32,425 bases of DNA from Nocardia albiluteola (GTDB lineage: Bacteria > Actinomycetota > Actinomycetes > Mycobacteriales > Mycobacteriaceae), in the NCBI RefSeq assembly GCF_018860155.1, contig NZ_JAHKNI010000031.1, forward strand, positions 1 through 32,425, written 5' to 3'. Positions 8,686-16,152 of the stretch are shown here, in pieces; positions within the stretch are counted from its first letter, which is position 1; each line of letters starts with the position of its first letter. Under the pieces are notes generated by a model. It did not search any database and had not been told where the DNA came from. It saw nothing but the letters and a program-made list of their open reading frames with translations. Made by a program: the position numbers and the translations under genes.

Positions 8686-8837
8686 GGGCACGCTCGAGGC
8701 GCGGCCCTGGCGAACCGCCTCAACACCCTCGCCATCCCCGCAACGGTCGTCTATCGCAGCGGCACCCACGCCTGGCCTACTGGCAGGACGACCTGCACAA
8801 CTCCTGGCCGCTGTTCGCCGCCGCGCTGGCCGTCTGA
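8686..8837 (+). pseudogene. Relic of an esterase / mycolyltransferase-like gene (C-terminus)
   Basis: From 8704 the plus strand reads ALANRLNTLAIPATVVYRSG then THAW, and after a one-base loss near 8776 it continues in the next frame as YWQDDLHNSWPLFAAAL and stops at 8837. This is the characteristic C-terminus of the antigen-85-like esterase family (…THSW-YWQDDLH…). The family's upstream catalytic region is not recognisable. The rest of the gap between the tRNA promoter and ispE (8367-8848) holds no intact gene; part may be older decay of the same gene. Confidence 0.75.
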
Positions 8838-8848
8838 ACTCGGCCGGG

Positions 8849-9778
8849 TCAGGACTCGTCGAGGATCCGCGCGCCCGGCACCGGGCCGCTGGCCGTGCGC
8901 ACGCTGCGGCACACACCCGCACCGGAGAGTTCGGCCGCCACCTCGATCGCGGCCTGTTCGCTCTCGCACAGGAATGCGCACGTGGGGCCGGAACCCGAGA
9001 CCAGCCCGGCCAGCGCCCCGGCCGTGGTGCCCGCCCGCAGCGTGCGGCGCAGATCCGGCCGCAGCGACAGCGCCGGGGCCTGCAGGTCGTTGCCCAGCAG
9101 CGGGGCCAGCTGCGCCGGATCCCCGGAGGCCAGGGCCTGCAGCAGTTCCTGCGGTTCGCCCAGACGCGGCGGATCACCGTGGTCGCGGAGCCGGTCGAGT
9201 TCGCCGAAGACCACCGGGGTGGACAGCCCGTCCCGCGCGAGCGCCAGCACCCAGTGAAAGGTGCTGCGCGACAACACCGGAAGCAGTTTCTCCCCGCGCC
9301 CGCGCCCGAGCGCGGTCCCGCCCGCGAGCGAGAACGGCACATCGCTGCCCAGTTCGGCGGCGATCGCGGCGAGCTCGTCGCGGCTGAGGCCGACCTCCCA
9401 CAGCGCGTTGAGCCCCACCAGGGCCGCCGCCGCGTCCGCACTGCCACCGGCCATGCCGCCCGCCACCGGAATGCCCTTACGGATCGCGATCTCCACCAGC
9501 GGCGCCCGCCCGGCCACGTGCGCCAGCCGCACCGCGGCCTGCCACACCAGATTGGTCCGATCGGTCGGCACCTCGCCGGCGCCCTCCCCGCTGACCCGCA
9601 CCGACAACGACGAGGCGGGGGTGAGCTCGATATCGTCGCTCAGCGACAGCGCCTGGAAGACGGTGGTCAGCTCGTGATACCCGTCCGCACGCAGGTCACC
9701 CACCCCGAGGTGCAGGTTCACCTTCGAGGGCGCCCGCACGACCACAGGGCTGGGGACAACAGAAAGCACGGGCTCCAA
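8849..9778 (-). CDS. ispE: 4-diphosphocytidyl-2-C-methyl-D-erythritol kinase
   Basis: A 309-residue GHMP-family kinase that phosphorylates CDP-methylerythritol in the non-mevalonate isoprenoid pathway, using ATP in the cytoplasm. Diagnostic features are the N-terminal APSKVNLHLGVGDLRADGYHEL, the ATP loop PVAGGMAGGSADAAA near residue 105, SDVPFSLAGGTALGRGRGE, and the C-terminal GLVSGSGPTCAFL. The longest frame starts at a TTG (9778); a GTG at 9769 with GGAG just upstream is a good alternative. In M. tuberculosis ispE directly follows ksgA; here copZ-copA, on the opposite strand, lies between them, so ispE needs its own promoter. Confidence 0.96.
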   Translation of the reverse strand: MEPVLSVVPSPVVVRAPSKVNLHLGVGDLRADGYHELTTVFQALSLSDDIELTPASSLSVRVSGEGAGEVPTDRTNLVWQAAVRLAHVAGRAPLVEIAIRKGIPVAGGMAGGSADAAAALVGLNALWEVGLSRDELAAIAAELGSDVPFSLAGGTALGRGRGEKLLPVLSRSTFHWVLALARDGLSTPVVFGELDRLRDHGDPPRLGEPQELLQALASGDPAQLAPLLGNDLQAPALSLRPDLRRTLRAGTTAGALAGLVSGSGPTCAFLCESEQAAIEVAAELSGAGVCRSVRTASGPVPGARILDES

Positions 9779-9857
9779 GGGTAATGGGCAGCGGGGACAT
9801 CCGCCGCCGCGGCGGCCGCCAACGCGCCGCCGGCCCGGGTCGAGTGGCTCGGATCAC

Positions 9858-9920
9858 TTGCCCCAGGTACCCATGGGGGGTATGTTGAACATCGTTCGAG
9901 GGGATACCCCCTCACCGTAT
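9858..9920 (+). promoter_or_regulatory. Copper-operon promoter with CsoR-like operator
   Basis: TTGCCC (9858-9863) and TATGTT (9881-9886) are spaced by 17 bp. Between them lies TACCCATGGGGGGTA (9868-9882), a TACCC/GGGTA dyad like the G/C tracts with outer TA bound by copper-sensing CsoR repressors. A second, weaker dyad ATAC…GTAT surrounding a C tract lies at 9904-9920, before the copZ ribosome site. A repressor on the first site would block polymerase. No csoR gene is in the window. Confidence 0.65.
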
Positions 9921-9940
9921 GGCACACGAAGGAGTCGATC

Positions 9941-10144
9941 ATGTCGACCAGCACCTACACCGTCACCGGGATGACCTGCGGACACTGCGTGTCCTCGGTG
10001 CAGAAGGAGATCGGCGGCATCGAGGGCGTCACCGGCGTCGAGGTCGACCTCGCCAGCGGCAGGGTCGAGGTCACCTCGCAGGCGCCCGTATCCGACGAGG
10101 CGATCGCCGCCGCCGTCGACGAGGCGGGCTACCAGCTCGCCTGA
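9941..10144 (+). CDS. copZ: Copper chaperone, heavy-metal-associated domain
   Basis: A 67-residue single HMA domain with the metal site GMTCGHC at residues 10-16 and the family's ferredoxin-like beta-alpha-beta pattern (VTGVEVDLASGRVEV … AAVDEAGY). AAGGAG lies six bases before the ATG. It precedes copA by 66 bp on the same strand and probably carries Cu(I) to the ATPase or buffers it. The symbol copZ follows from size, motif and position. Confidence 0.93.
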   Translation: MSTSTYTVTGMTCGHCVSSVQKEIGGIEGVTGVEVDLASGRVEVTSQAPVSDEAIAAAVDEAGYQLA

Positions 10145-10210
10145 CCTCACCCGCGCCGCCGCACCGGCGACCGTCGCGCCCGTACCGCCACACCGAAGGA
10201 GGAGTCCCGG

Positions 10211-12442
10211 ATGACTACACCCGTCGCCGAACGATCGATCGAATTGGATATCGGCGGGATGACGTGCGCCTCCTGCGCGGCCCGGATCGAGAAGAAGCTC
10301 AACCGGATCGAGGGCGTCACCGCGGCCGTGAACTACGCCACCGAGAAGGCGAAGGTCAGCTTCCCGGACTCGGTGACGCCCGCGCAGCTCATCGCCCGGG
10401 TCGTGGACACGGGTTACACCGCCGAGGTGCACGAGACGGCACCGGCTGCGGCACAGCCGGATTCGGTGCCCTCGCCGGCCACCGCACTGCGTAACAAGCT
10501 GCTGATCACGCTGGCGCTGTCGGTGCCCGTCATCGCGATGGCGATGGTTCCGGCGCTGCAATTCCGGAACTGGCAATGGCTTTCGCTCACGCTGGCCGCG
10601 CCGGTGGTGTTCTGGGGCGGCTCCGGATTCCACCGCGCCGCGTGGACCAACGCCCGGCACGGCGCCTCCACCATGGATACGCTGATCTCGCTGGGCACCC
10701 TGGCCGCCTTCGGCTGGTCGGTGTACGCGTTGTTCTTCGGCGATGCCGGAATGCCAGGCATGAAGCACGGCTTCAGTTTCGCCGTGGAGCGCGGCGGTGC
10801 GGCCTCCAATATCTACTTCGAGGTCGCGGCGGGTGTCATCGTATTCATCCTGGCCGGAAGGTATTTCGAGGCGCGTTCGAAGGAACGGGCCGGATCCGCG
10901 CTGCGGGCGCTGCTGGAAATGGGCGCCAAGGATGTCGCGGTGCTGCGCGATGGCACCGAAATCCGGGTTCCCATCGGGGATCTGCGTCCCGGCGAGCTCT
11001 TCCTCGTCCGTCCCGGCGAGAAGGTCGCCACGGACGGCACTGTGACCGAGGGTAATTCGGCCATCGACATGAGCATGCTGACCGGCGAGTCGATTCCTGT
11101 GGAGGTCTCGCCCGGCGATCCGGTGGTCGGCGCCACCGTGAACGCCGGCGGCGTGCTGACCGTGCGCGCCACCCGGGTCGGCGCCGACACCCAGCTGGCA
11201 CAGATGGCCGCCCTCGTCGAGCAGGCGCAGAACGGCAAGGCACCCGTGCAGCGCCTGGCCGACCGGGTCGCCGGGATCTTCGTGCCGATCGTGCTGGCGG
11301 TCGCGGCGCTCACCCTGATCGCCTGGCTGGTGTCGGGGGCGGCGGTGGCCGCCGCGTTCGGCGCCGCGGTGGCGGTGCTGATCATCGCCTGCCCGTGCGC
11401 GCTGGGCCTGGCCACGCCGACCGCACTGCTGGTCGGCACGGGCCGCGGCGCCCAGCTCGGCATCCTGATCAAGGGCCCGCAGGTGCTCGAGTCGACCCGC
11501 CGGATCGACACCGTCGTCCTGGACAAGACCGGCACCGTGACCACCGGGACGATGACCCTCGCGGACGTGATCCCCGGCGCCGGAACCGATCCGGAGGAAC
11601 TGCTCGCGGTGGCCGCCGCGGTCGAACACGGCTCGGAGCATCCGGTGGCGCGCGCGGTCGTCGCGGGCGCGGCGCACCGCGGGCTGACACCGGATCCGGT
11701 GCAGCAGTTCGTGAGTCACGGCGGCAAGGGCGTGCAGGGCCTGGTCGGCGAGCGGGCGGTCGTGATCGGCCGCGCCGAACTGCTCGACGACTGGTCGATC
11801 GCCGTGCCGGATGCGTTGGCGCGGGCCAAGTCCGAGGCCGAGGCGGCCGGGCGGACCGCGATCGTCGTCGCCTGGGACGGCAGTGCCCGCGGCGTGCTGG
11901 TGATCGCCGACGCGATCAAGTCCACCAGCGCCGACGCCATCGCCGAGATGCGGGCCCTGGGCCTGACCCCGGTACTGCTCACCGGCGACAACGCCGCCGC
12001 CGCGCGGACGGTCGCCGACCGGGTCGGCATCGACGAGGTGATCGCCGAGGTGCTGCCCAGCGACAAGCTCGACGTAGTCAAGCGCCTGCAGGACGAGGGC
12101 AAGGTCGTCGCGATGGTCGGCGACGGCGTCAACGACGCGGCCGCACTGGCCCAGGCCGACCTGGGCCTGGCCATGGGCACCGGCACCGACGTCGCGATCG
12201 AGGCGGGCGACATCACCCTGGTCCGCGGCGACCTGCGCACCGTTGGCAGCGCCATCCGCCTCTCGCGGGCCACCCTGCGCACCATCAAGGGCAATCTGTT
12301 CTGGGCCTTCGGCTACAACGTCGCCGCGATTCCCCTGGCGGCGGCGGGCCTGCTGAACCCGATGCTCGCCGGCGCGGCCATGGCCCTGTCCAGCGTCTTC
12401 GTGGTCAGCAACAGCCTGCGCCTGCGCCGCTTCCACGGCTGA
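10211..12442 (+). CDS. copA: Copper-exporting P1B-type ATPase
   Basis: A 743-residue membrane ATPase that exports Cu(I) from the cytoplasm. Features in order: one N-terminal HMA domain (GMTCASC), two pairs of membrane helices, actuator motif TGES near 292, intramembrane CPC near 395 (IIACPCALGLATPTAL), phosphorylation site DKTGT near 437, SEHP near 478, GDGVND near 636, and C-terminal helices with FGYN and MALSSVFVVSNSLRL. CPC together with the YN and MxxSS helix signatures indicates the Cu(I) P1B-1 class. The start ATG follows AAGGAGGAG. It forms an operon with copZ under the CsoR-like operator. Confidence 0.97.
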   Translation: MTTPVAERSIELDIGGMTCASCAARIEKKLNRIEGVTAAVNYATEKAKVSFPDSVTPAQLIARVVDTGYTAEVHETAPAAAQPDSVPSPATALRNKLLITLALSVPVIAMAMVPALQFRNWQWLSLTLAAPVVFWGGSGFHRAAWTNARHGASTMDTLISLGTLAAFGWSVYALFFGDAGMPGMKHGFSFAVERGGAASNIYFEVAAGVIVFILAGRYFEARSKERAGSALRALLEMGAKDVAVLRDGTEIRVPIGDLRPGELFLVRPGEKVATDGTVTEGNSAIDMSMLTGESIPVEVSPGDPVVGATVNAGGVLTVRATRVGADTQLAQMAALVEQAQNGKAPVQRLADRVAGIFVPIVLAVAALTLIAWLVSGAAVAAAFGAAVAVLIIACPCALGLATPTALLVGTGRGAQLGILIKGPQVLESTRRIDTVVLDKTGTVTTGTMTLADVIPGAGTDPEELLAVAAAVEHGSEHPVARAVVAGAAHRGLTPDPVQQFVSHGGKGVQGLVGERAVVIGRAELLDDWSIAVPDALARAKSEAEAAGRTAIVVAWDGSARGVLVIADAIKSTSADAIAEMRALGLTPVLLTGDNAAAARTVADRVGIDEVIAEVLPSDKLDVVKRLQDEGKVVAMVGDGVNDAAALAQADLGLAMGTGTDVAIEAGDITLVRGDLRTVGSAIRLSRATLRTIKGNLFWAFGYNVAAIPLAAAGLLNPMLAGAAMALSSVFVVSNSLRLRRFHG

Positions 12443-12462
12443 GCCGACCGCTCGCCACCAGC

Positions 12463-12498
12463 TCCGCACCCGTTCCAGAGACTTGGGACGGGTGCGGA
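12463..12498 (+). terminator. Hairpin terminator after copA
   Basis: A 14-bp stem (12463-12476 with 12485-12498, arm TCCGCACCCGTTCC, one T-G wobble) with an eight-base loop, 20 bases after the copA stop, followed by TCTATATCT. The remaining gap to rsmA (12499-12655) shows no gene. Confidence 0.7.
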
Positions 12499-12655
12499 TC
12501 TATATCTGCCGTCCGACAGCGCGCCCAGGCCCCAACACACACGGTGGCGGCGACGTGGTCTGAACCAGACAGCGACCAATCGCCGTGGCGGCCCGCTCTC
12601 CATCGAGCAGCCTCGTCCCGTGCGCGGACAGATCCGGAATGCGACCGACGACGGA

Positions 12656-13537
12656 TCAGCGCTGCGCGGCGAGGCGGACGAAGGCGGCGGTGTCGAGGGT
12701 TTCGCCGCGGGCCGTCGGATCGATTCCGGCGGCAACCAGCAGCTTTTCCGCCTCGGCGGGCGAACCGGCCCAGCTCCCGAGTGCGGCACGTAATGTCTTG
12801 CGGCGCTGAGCAAATGCCGCGTCGACGACCGCGAACACCCGCCTGCGGTGCGCCTCGTCCATCGGCCACGGGGGCTCGGTGAAGCGATCGATGCGGACCA
12901 GTCCGGATTCCACCTGCGGAACCGGCCAGAACACCTGCCGCCCAACGGATCCCGATCGTCGGACCGACCCGAAGAAGCCTGCCTTCACACTCGGCACCCC
13001 GTAGATCCGCGAACCCGGCTCGGCCGAGAGCCGGTCCGCCACCTCGGCCTGCACCATCACCAGAGCCGTTGCGATGCTGGGCAGTTCGGCCATCAGATGC
13101 AGCAGCACCGGCACCGCGACGTTGTAGGGCAGATTCGCGACCAGCGCGGTCGGCACGGCGGGCAGATCGCCCGCGTGCACCCGCAGCGCATCGCCCGGCA
13201 CGACCGAGAGCCGATCGGCGAGCCCGGCGGCCCGATCGGCCACCGTCTCCGGGAGATGCTGCGCCAGTACCGGATCGAGCTCCACCGCGACCACGCGGTC
13301 CACCACGTCCAGCAGCGCCAGCGTCAGCGACCCCAGCCCCGGACCGACCTCGAGCACCACATCCTCGCGCCCCACGCCCGCCGCGGCGACGATCCGCCGC
13401 ACGGTATTCGCATCGTGGACGAAGTTCTGCCCCAACTGCTTGGTGGGCCGCACCCCGAACCGCTCCGCCAGCACCCGTACCTCGGCCGGACCGAGCAGTT
13501 CGGCCTGACCACGGGCGACGACGATAGGTTCGGACAT
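12656..13537 (-). CDS. rsmA: 16S rRNA (adenine1518/1519-N6)-dimethyltransferase
   Basis: A 293-residue KsgA/RsmA enzyme that dimethylates two adjacent adenosines near the 3' end of 16S rRNA with S-adenosylmethionine. It shows PTKQLGQNFVHD, the SAM loop LEVGPGLGSLTLALL, and the catalytic motif NLPYN (NLPYNVAVPVLLH); the C-terminal helical domain has AFAQRRKTLRAAL. The ATG at 13537 is preferred; an in-frame TTG 39 bases upstream gives a longer form without family support. In M. tuberculosis rpfB precedes it; here a lipase, an SDR and an antitoxin gene intervene. Confidence 0.96.
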   Translation of the reverse strand: MSEPIVVARGQAELLGPAEVRVLAERFGVRPTKQLGQNFVHDANTVRRIVAAAGVGREDVVLEVGPGLGSLTLALLDVVDRVVAVELDPVLAQHLPETVADRAAGLADRLSVVPGDALRVHAGDLPAVPTALVANLPYNVAVPVLLHLMAELPSIATALVMVQAEVADRLSAEPGSRIYGVPSVKAGFFGSVRRSGSVGRQVFWPVPQVESGLVRIDRFTEPPWPMDEAHRRRVFAVVDAAFAQRRKTLRAALGSWAGSPAEAEKLLVAAGIDPTARGETLDTAAFVRLAAQR

Positions 13538-13576
13538 GCCAGCAAACCTATCAAGCCCGCCGACCGGACGGTCCAA

Positions 13577-13628
13577 GCATCACCTAGCTCCGGCGCATCA
13601 TGATGCCGAGGTAATGATGCCATGATGC
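13577..13628. promoter_or_regulatory. Cluster of GCATCATGATGC-type repeats, putative operator
   Basis: GCATCATGATGC at 13595-13606 is a perfect 12-bp palindrome. Its half CATGATGC recurs at 13621-13628, 22 bp on, with further GCATCA/TGATGCC copies at 13577-13582 and 13615-13621. The cluster ends four bases before the small antitoxin-like gene, the usual place for the operator of an autoregulated toxin-antitoxin pair. It also lies in the divergent region with rsmA. Confidence 0.6.
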
Positions 13629-13632
13629 TTAC

Positions 13633-13818
13633 ATGTTCAAAGAGGCGGTCAACGACGCAGTTCGGCGCTCGATAGCGACCCGCCAAGCCGCCAACGCCGA
13701 GTTCCGGACGCCGACTTTCAGCGTGGGCGTGCCGACAGTGAACCTCGATCGCGCTCTGACGTTGGCAGCCGATCTCGACGACGACGAACTCATCCGAAAG
13801 ATGCCGACGGGCAAATGA
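13633..13818 (+). CDS. Orphan, truncated VapB-like antitoxin
   Basis: A 61-residue protein. The second half, FRTPTFSVGVPTVNLDRALTLAADLDDDELIRKM, resembles the toxin-wrapping tail of VapB-type antitoxins (a D-L-ALxLAAELEDEEI-like ending). A clear N-terminal ribbon-helix-helix or AbrB DNA-binding domain is absent; there are only about 20 helical residues before the tail. Downstream, where a PIN-domain vapC would overlap at ATGA, the sequence instead runs straight into the convergent lipase gene 10 bp on, and no toxin is present. It may be an antitoxin that lost its partner. Family assignment rests on recollected pattern, so confidence is moderate. Confidence 0.55.
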   Translation: MFKEAVNDAVRRSIATRQAANAEFRTPTFSVGVPTVNLDRALTLAADLDDDELIRKMPTGK

Positions 13819-13828
13819 TGTACGCGCG

Positions 13829-15001
13829 CTACGGCCGGGTCGGCGTGGCGTGGACGCGGGCGACGAAGGCATCCATCGCGGCATACATCTGCGGGTTGAG
13901 CTCGCAGTGCTTCCCCTTGCCGACCACCGCGCGGAAGTCCACGCCGTTCGCGACGAACTGCGCGGCGAGCGCGGCGTGGAACGGCGGCGGGATCACATTG
14001 TCGGTCACGTTGGTCAGCAACAGGATCGGAGCGTTGTAGCCGCTGGTCGGCACGGCCATGTACGAGTCGAGTGCGGCCTGGAACGAGGGCGTGGTCAGCT
14101 GGCGCGAGAGCAGATCGCCGATCGAGGCGCCGCGGACCTGCTTCACGATCCCGGGCAGGCACAGCGCGCCGGCGGAGTCGAGAACCTCGCGGCCCCGGGG
14201 GCTCAGATAGCTGTCGACGTTCGCCTCCGGGTGGGTCTCCCGCAATCCGACCAGCGTCATCGCGATGAAGGCGGTGGTGGCGTCGCCGCCGACACCGGGC
14301 ACCTCCGACACCCAAGGACCGCCCGCGGGCAGCACCGCCTCGAGGTCCGATTCGGGGTCGATGGTGATCGTGCCGCGGAAGTCCAGGTCGGGCGCGTAGG
14401 TCCGCTGCAGGTGCCCGGCGCCGAGCGCGGCCTGTCCGCCCTGCGAGGTACCGGTGACCACCCAGGTCCGGGACAGCGCCGAATTCGCGGCCCGGGCCGC
14501 GCGGACGAGATCGATCGTCGAGGTGGCCTCGGTCCGGCGCTCCAGATACGGGTGCGGTCCGGTGTCGAAGCGGCCGAGCCCGAGGTAGTCGGGCGCGACG
14601 ACCGCGAAACCCTTCGATACGAAGTACTGCAGCAGCTGGTCCTGCGCCGAGTTCTCCCCGGCCATGGGCCCGGGCGCGGACATGCCCCCGCATCCGGAAC
14701 CGAGCCCGGAGGTGCCGTGGTCGTAGGCCATGATCGGCCAGCCACCGGCGGGCGCCCGCCCGGGCGGGACGAACAGCGCCCCGCTTGCCCGCCGCGGCGC
14801 GCCGTCGGATCCGGTCATCCAGTAGTCGATGACCGAACCGCCGGACAACCCGTGAAATCCGGCGGGCTTCGGGTCGACGCCGATGACCGATCCGGGCGTG
14901 CCGGTGGTCGGCGCCGCCTCCGCGATCACCGGAGTAGCCGCGGCAGCAAGGGCGAGCGCCCCTGCGAGGATCGTGCGTCCCCAGCCACCCGTCAGTCGCA
15001 T
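13829..15001 (-). CDS. Secreted lipase of the secretory lipase (LIP) family
   Basis: A 390-residue exported alpha/beta hydrolase. A signal peptide (MRLTGGWGRTILAGALALAA) ends near AEAAP at residue 30. The nucleophile motif is GTSQGG near residue 186 and likely acid and base are D in NVTDNVIPP and H in GKGKHCELNP near the C-terminus; YDHGTSG may line the oxyanion hole. LDFRGTITIDPESD and the cap region between acid and nucleophile fit the LIP family of triacylglycerol/ester lipases found in Nocardia and Mycobacterium. The ATG follows GAGGAG by six bases. It is divergent from the SDR gene. Confidence 0.9.
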   Translation of the reverse strand: MRLTGGWGRTILAGALALAAAATPVIAEAAPTTGTPGSVIGVDPKPAGFHGLSGGSVIDYWMTGSDGAPRRASGALFVPPGRAPAGGWPIMAYDHGTSGLGSGCGGMSAPGPMAGENSAQDQLLQYFVSKGFAVVAPDYLGLGRFDTGPHPYLERRTEATSTIDLVRAARAANSALSRTWVVTGTSQGGQAALGAGHLQRTYAPDLDFRGTITIDPESDLEAVLPAGGPWVSEVPGVGGDATTAFIAMTLVGLRETHPEANVDSYLSPRGREVLDSAGALCLPGIVKQVRGASIGDLLSRQLTTPSFQAALDSYMAVPTSGYNAPILLLTNVTDNVIPPPFHAALAAQFVANGVDFRAVVGKGKHCELNPQMYAAMDAFVARVHATPTRP

Positions 15002-15167
15002 CCGAACTCCTCATAGTCCTATCGGGCCAAATCCGGGCGGAGCGTATCGATCGTTCCTGAGACGCCATTGTGAGCAGACGCGACAGTGGAGGCGGCGCGG
15101 CACGCCGGAGCGGGGCGGGAGGTCATAGGCACCGCGGCGCGACGGAGGTCAAGATCACAACACACCA

Positions 15168-15196
15168 TTGACGCGGACTGATACGGGTTCTAGTTT
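15168..15196 (+). promoter_or_regulatory. Candidate SDR promoter
   Basis: TTGACG (15168-15173), 17-bp spacer, TAGTTT (15191-15196), giving a leader of roughly 100 bases to the ATG at 15301. It lies in the 299-bp divergent gap 15002-15300, which has no gene; the lipase ribosome site is at its left end. Confidence 0.5.
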
Positions 15197-15300
15197 TCTG
15201 ACACAGCGGTATGCGACGGTCCCCGGGGCGCCACACACCCGCCCGAGCGATGCGACGGCGAAAGTTACATCTCACCCGCACTTTTCGAGAGGTTGGCACA

Positions 15301-16068
15301 ATGCAGCGCAGGTATGAGGGACGGCGGGTGCTCGTGACGGGCGCGGGCTCGGGCATCGGGCGGGGCATCGCGCTGCGCCTGCTCACCGAGGGCGCCACCC
15401 TGGTCGCGGCCGATATCGCCGAGGCGGGGCTGAAGGAGACCGCGGAGACGGCCCCGGAGCCCGAGCGCGAGCGGCTGCAGACCGTGCGCATCGACGTCTC
15501 CGACCCGGCCTCGGTGCGCGAGGGGAGCGGGCGGGCCCTCGAGCTGCTGGGCGGGCTGGATGTGCTGGTCAACGCGGCGGGCATCATGCGCGCCGCACAC
15601 ACCCACGAGATGCCGTTCGAGGACTGGAATCAGGTGATCGGGGTCAACCTCACCGGCACCTTCCTGATGTGCCAGGCCGCGCTGCCGCAGCTGCTGCGCG
15701 GCGAGCATCCGGTGATCGTGAACTTCTCCTCGACCGCGGCGTTCGGTTCGAATCCCTACATGGCCGCCTATTCGGCCTCCAAGGGCGGGGTCAACGCGCT
15801 GACCCACTCGCTGGCGCTGGAGTACGTGAAGCAGGGGCTGCGCGCGGTGAACATCGTGCCCGGCGGCATCAACACCGGTATCACCTCGGGCCTGCAGTTG
15901 CCCCCGGATGCGGACTGGAGCCTGCTGGCCCGCCTGACCGGCTGGATGAACGGCGGCGCGCTCGGCGATCCGCAGGACATCGCGGGCGTCGTCGCGATGG
16001 TCGCCTCCGAGGACGGCCGCTACATGACCGGCACCGAGATCCGTGTCGACGGCGGCGCACTCATGTAA
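15301..16068 (+). CDS. Short-chain dehydrogenase/reductase
   Basis: A 255-residue classical SDR oxidoreductase. TGAGSGIGRGIAL binds the cofactor, NAAG is at residues 95-98, catalytic Ser lies in NFSSTAAFG, and the YxxxK pair is in YSASKGG near 160; it ends EIRVDGGALM, typical of full-length members. The start ATG has GAGAGG eight bases upstream; a longer frame from 15211 lacks family similarity. Substrate unknown. It faces the divergent lipase gene and is followed by a terminator shared with rpfB. Confidence 0.9.
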   Translation: MQRRYEGRRVLVTGAGSGIGRGIALRLLTEGATLVAADIAEAGLKETAETAPEPERERLQTVRIDVSDPASVREGSGRALELLGGLDVLVNAAGIMRAAHTHEMPFEDWNQVIGVNLTGTFLMCQAALPQLLRGEHPVIVNFSSTAAFGSNPYMAAYSASKGGVNALTHSLALEYVKQGLRAVNIVPGGINTGITSGLQLPPDADWSLLARLTGWMNGGALGDPQDIAGVVAMVASEDGRYMTGTEIRVDGGALM

Positions 16069-16097
16069 TCGCCTGCGGGGCAATGATTTAGCAGGTC

Positions 16098-16127
16098 TAC
16101 GGCCGGGATCTCGGGATCCCGGCCGTA
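16098..16127. terminator. Bidirectional hairpin terminator
   Basis: A perfect 13-bp stem (16098-16110 with 16115-16127, arm TACGGCCGGGATC) with loop TCGG, between the convergent SDR and rpfB genes. T runs are weak on both sides. Confidence 0.7.
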
Positions 16128-16152
16128 AGCGTGCCCGGGTGGCGCTCGGCCC

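Noticed and set aside
8335..9447. 370-residue minus frame overlapping ispE
   Set aside because: It overlaps the whole 3' half of ispE in another frame; composition is Arg/Pro-rich and there is no motif.
9854..12469. 871-codon open frame on the minus strand opposite copA
   Set aside because: It is the mirror of a strongly G/C-biased real gene; the translation is low-complexity (His, Arg, Gly, Asp rich) with no family motifs, while copA has every P-type ATPase motif.
13633..15068. 479-residue minus frame overlapping the lipase and antitoxin genes
   Set aside because: It is an alternative frame of the lipase; the lipase frame has a signal peptide and catalytic motifs with a strong ribosome site.
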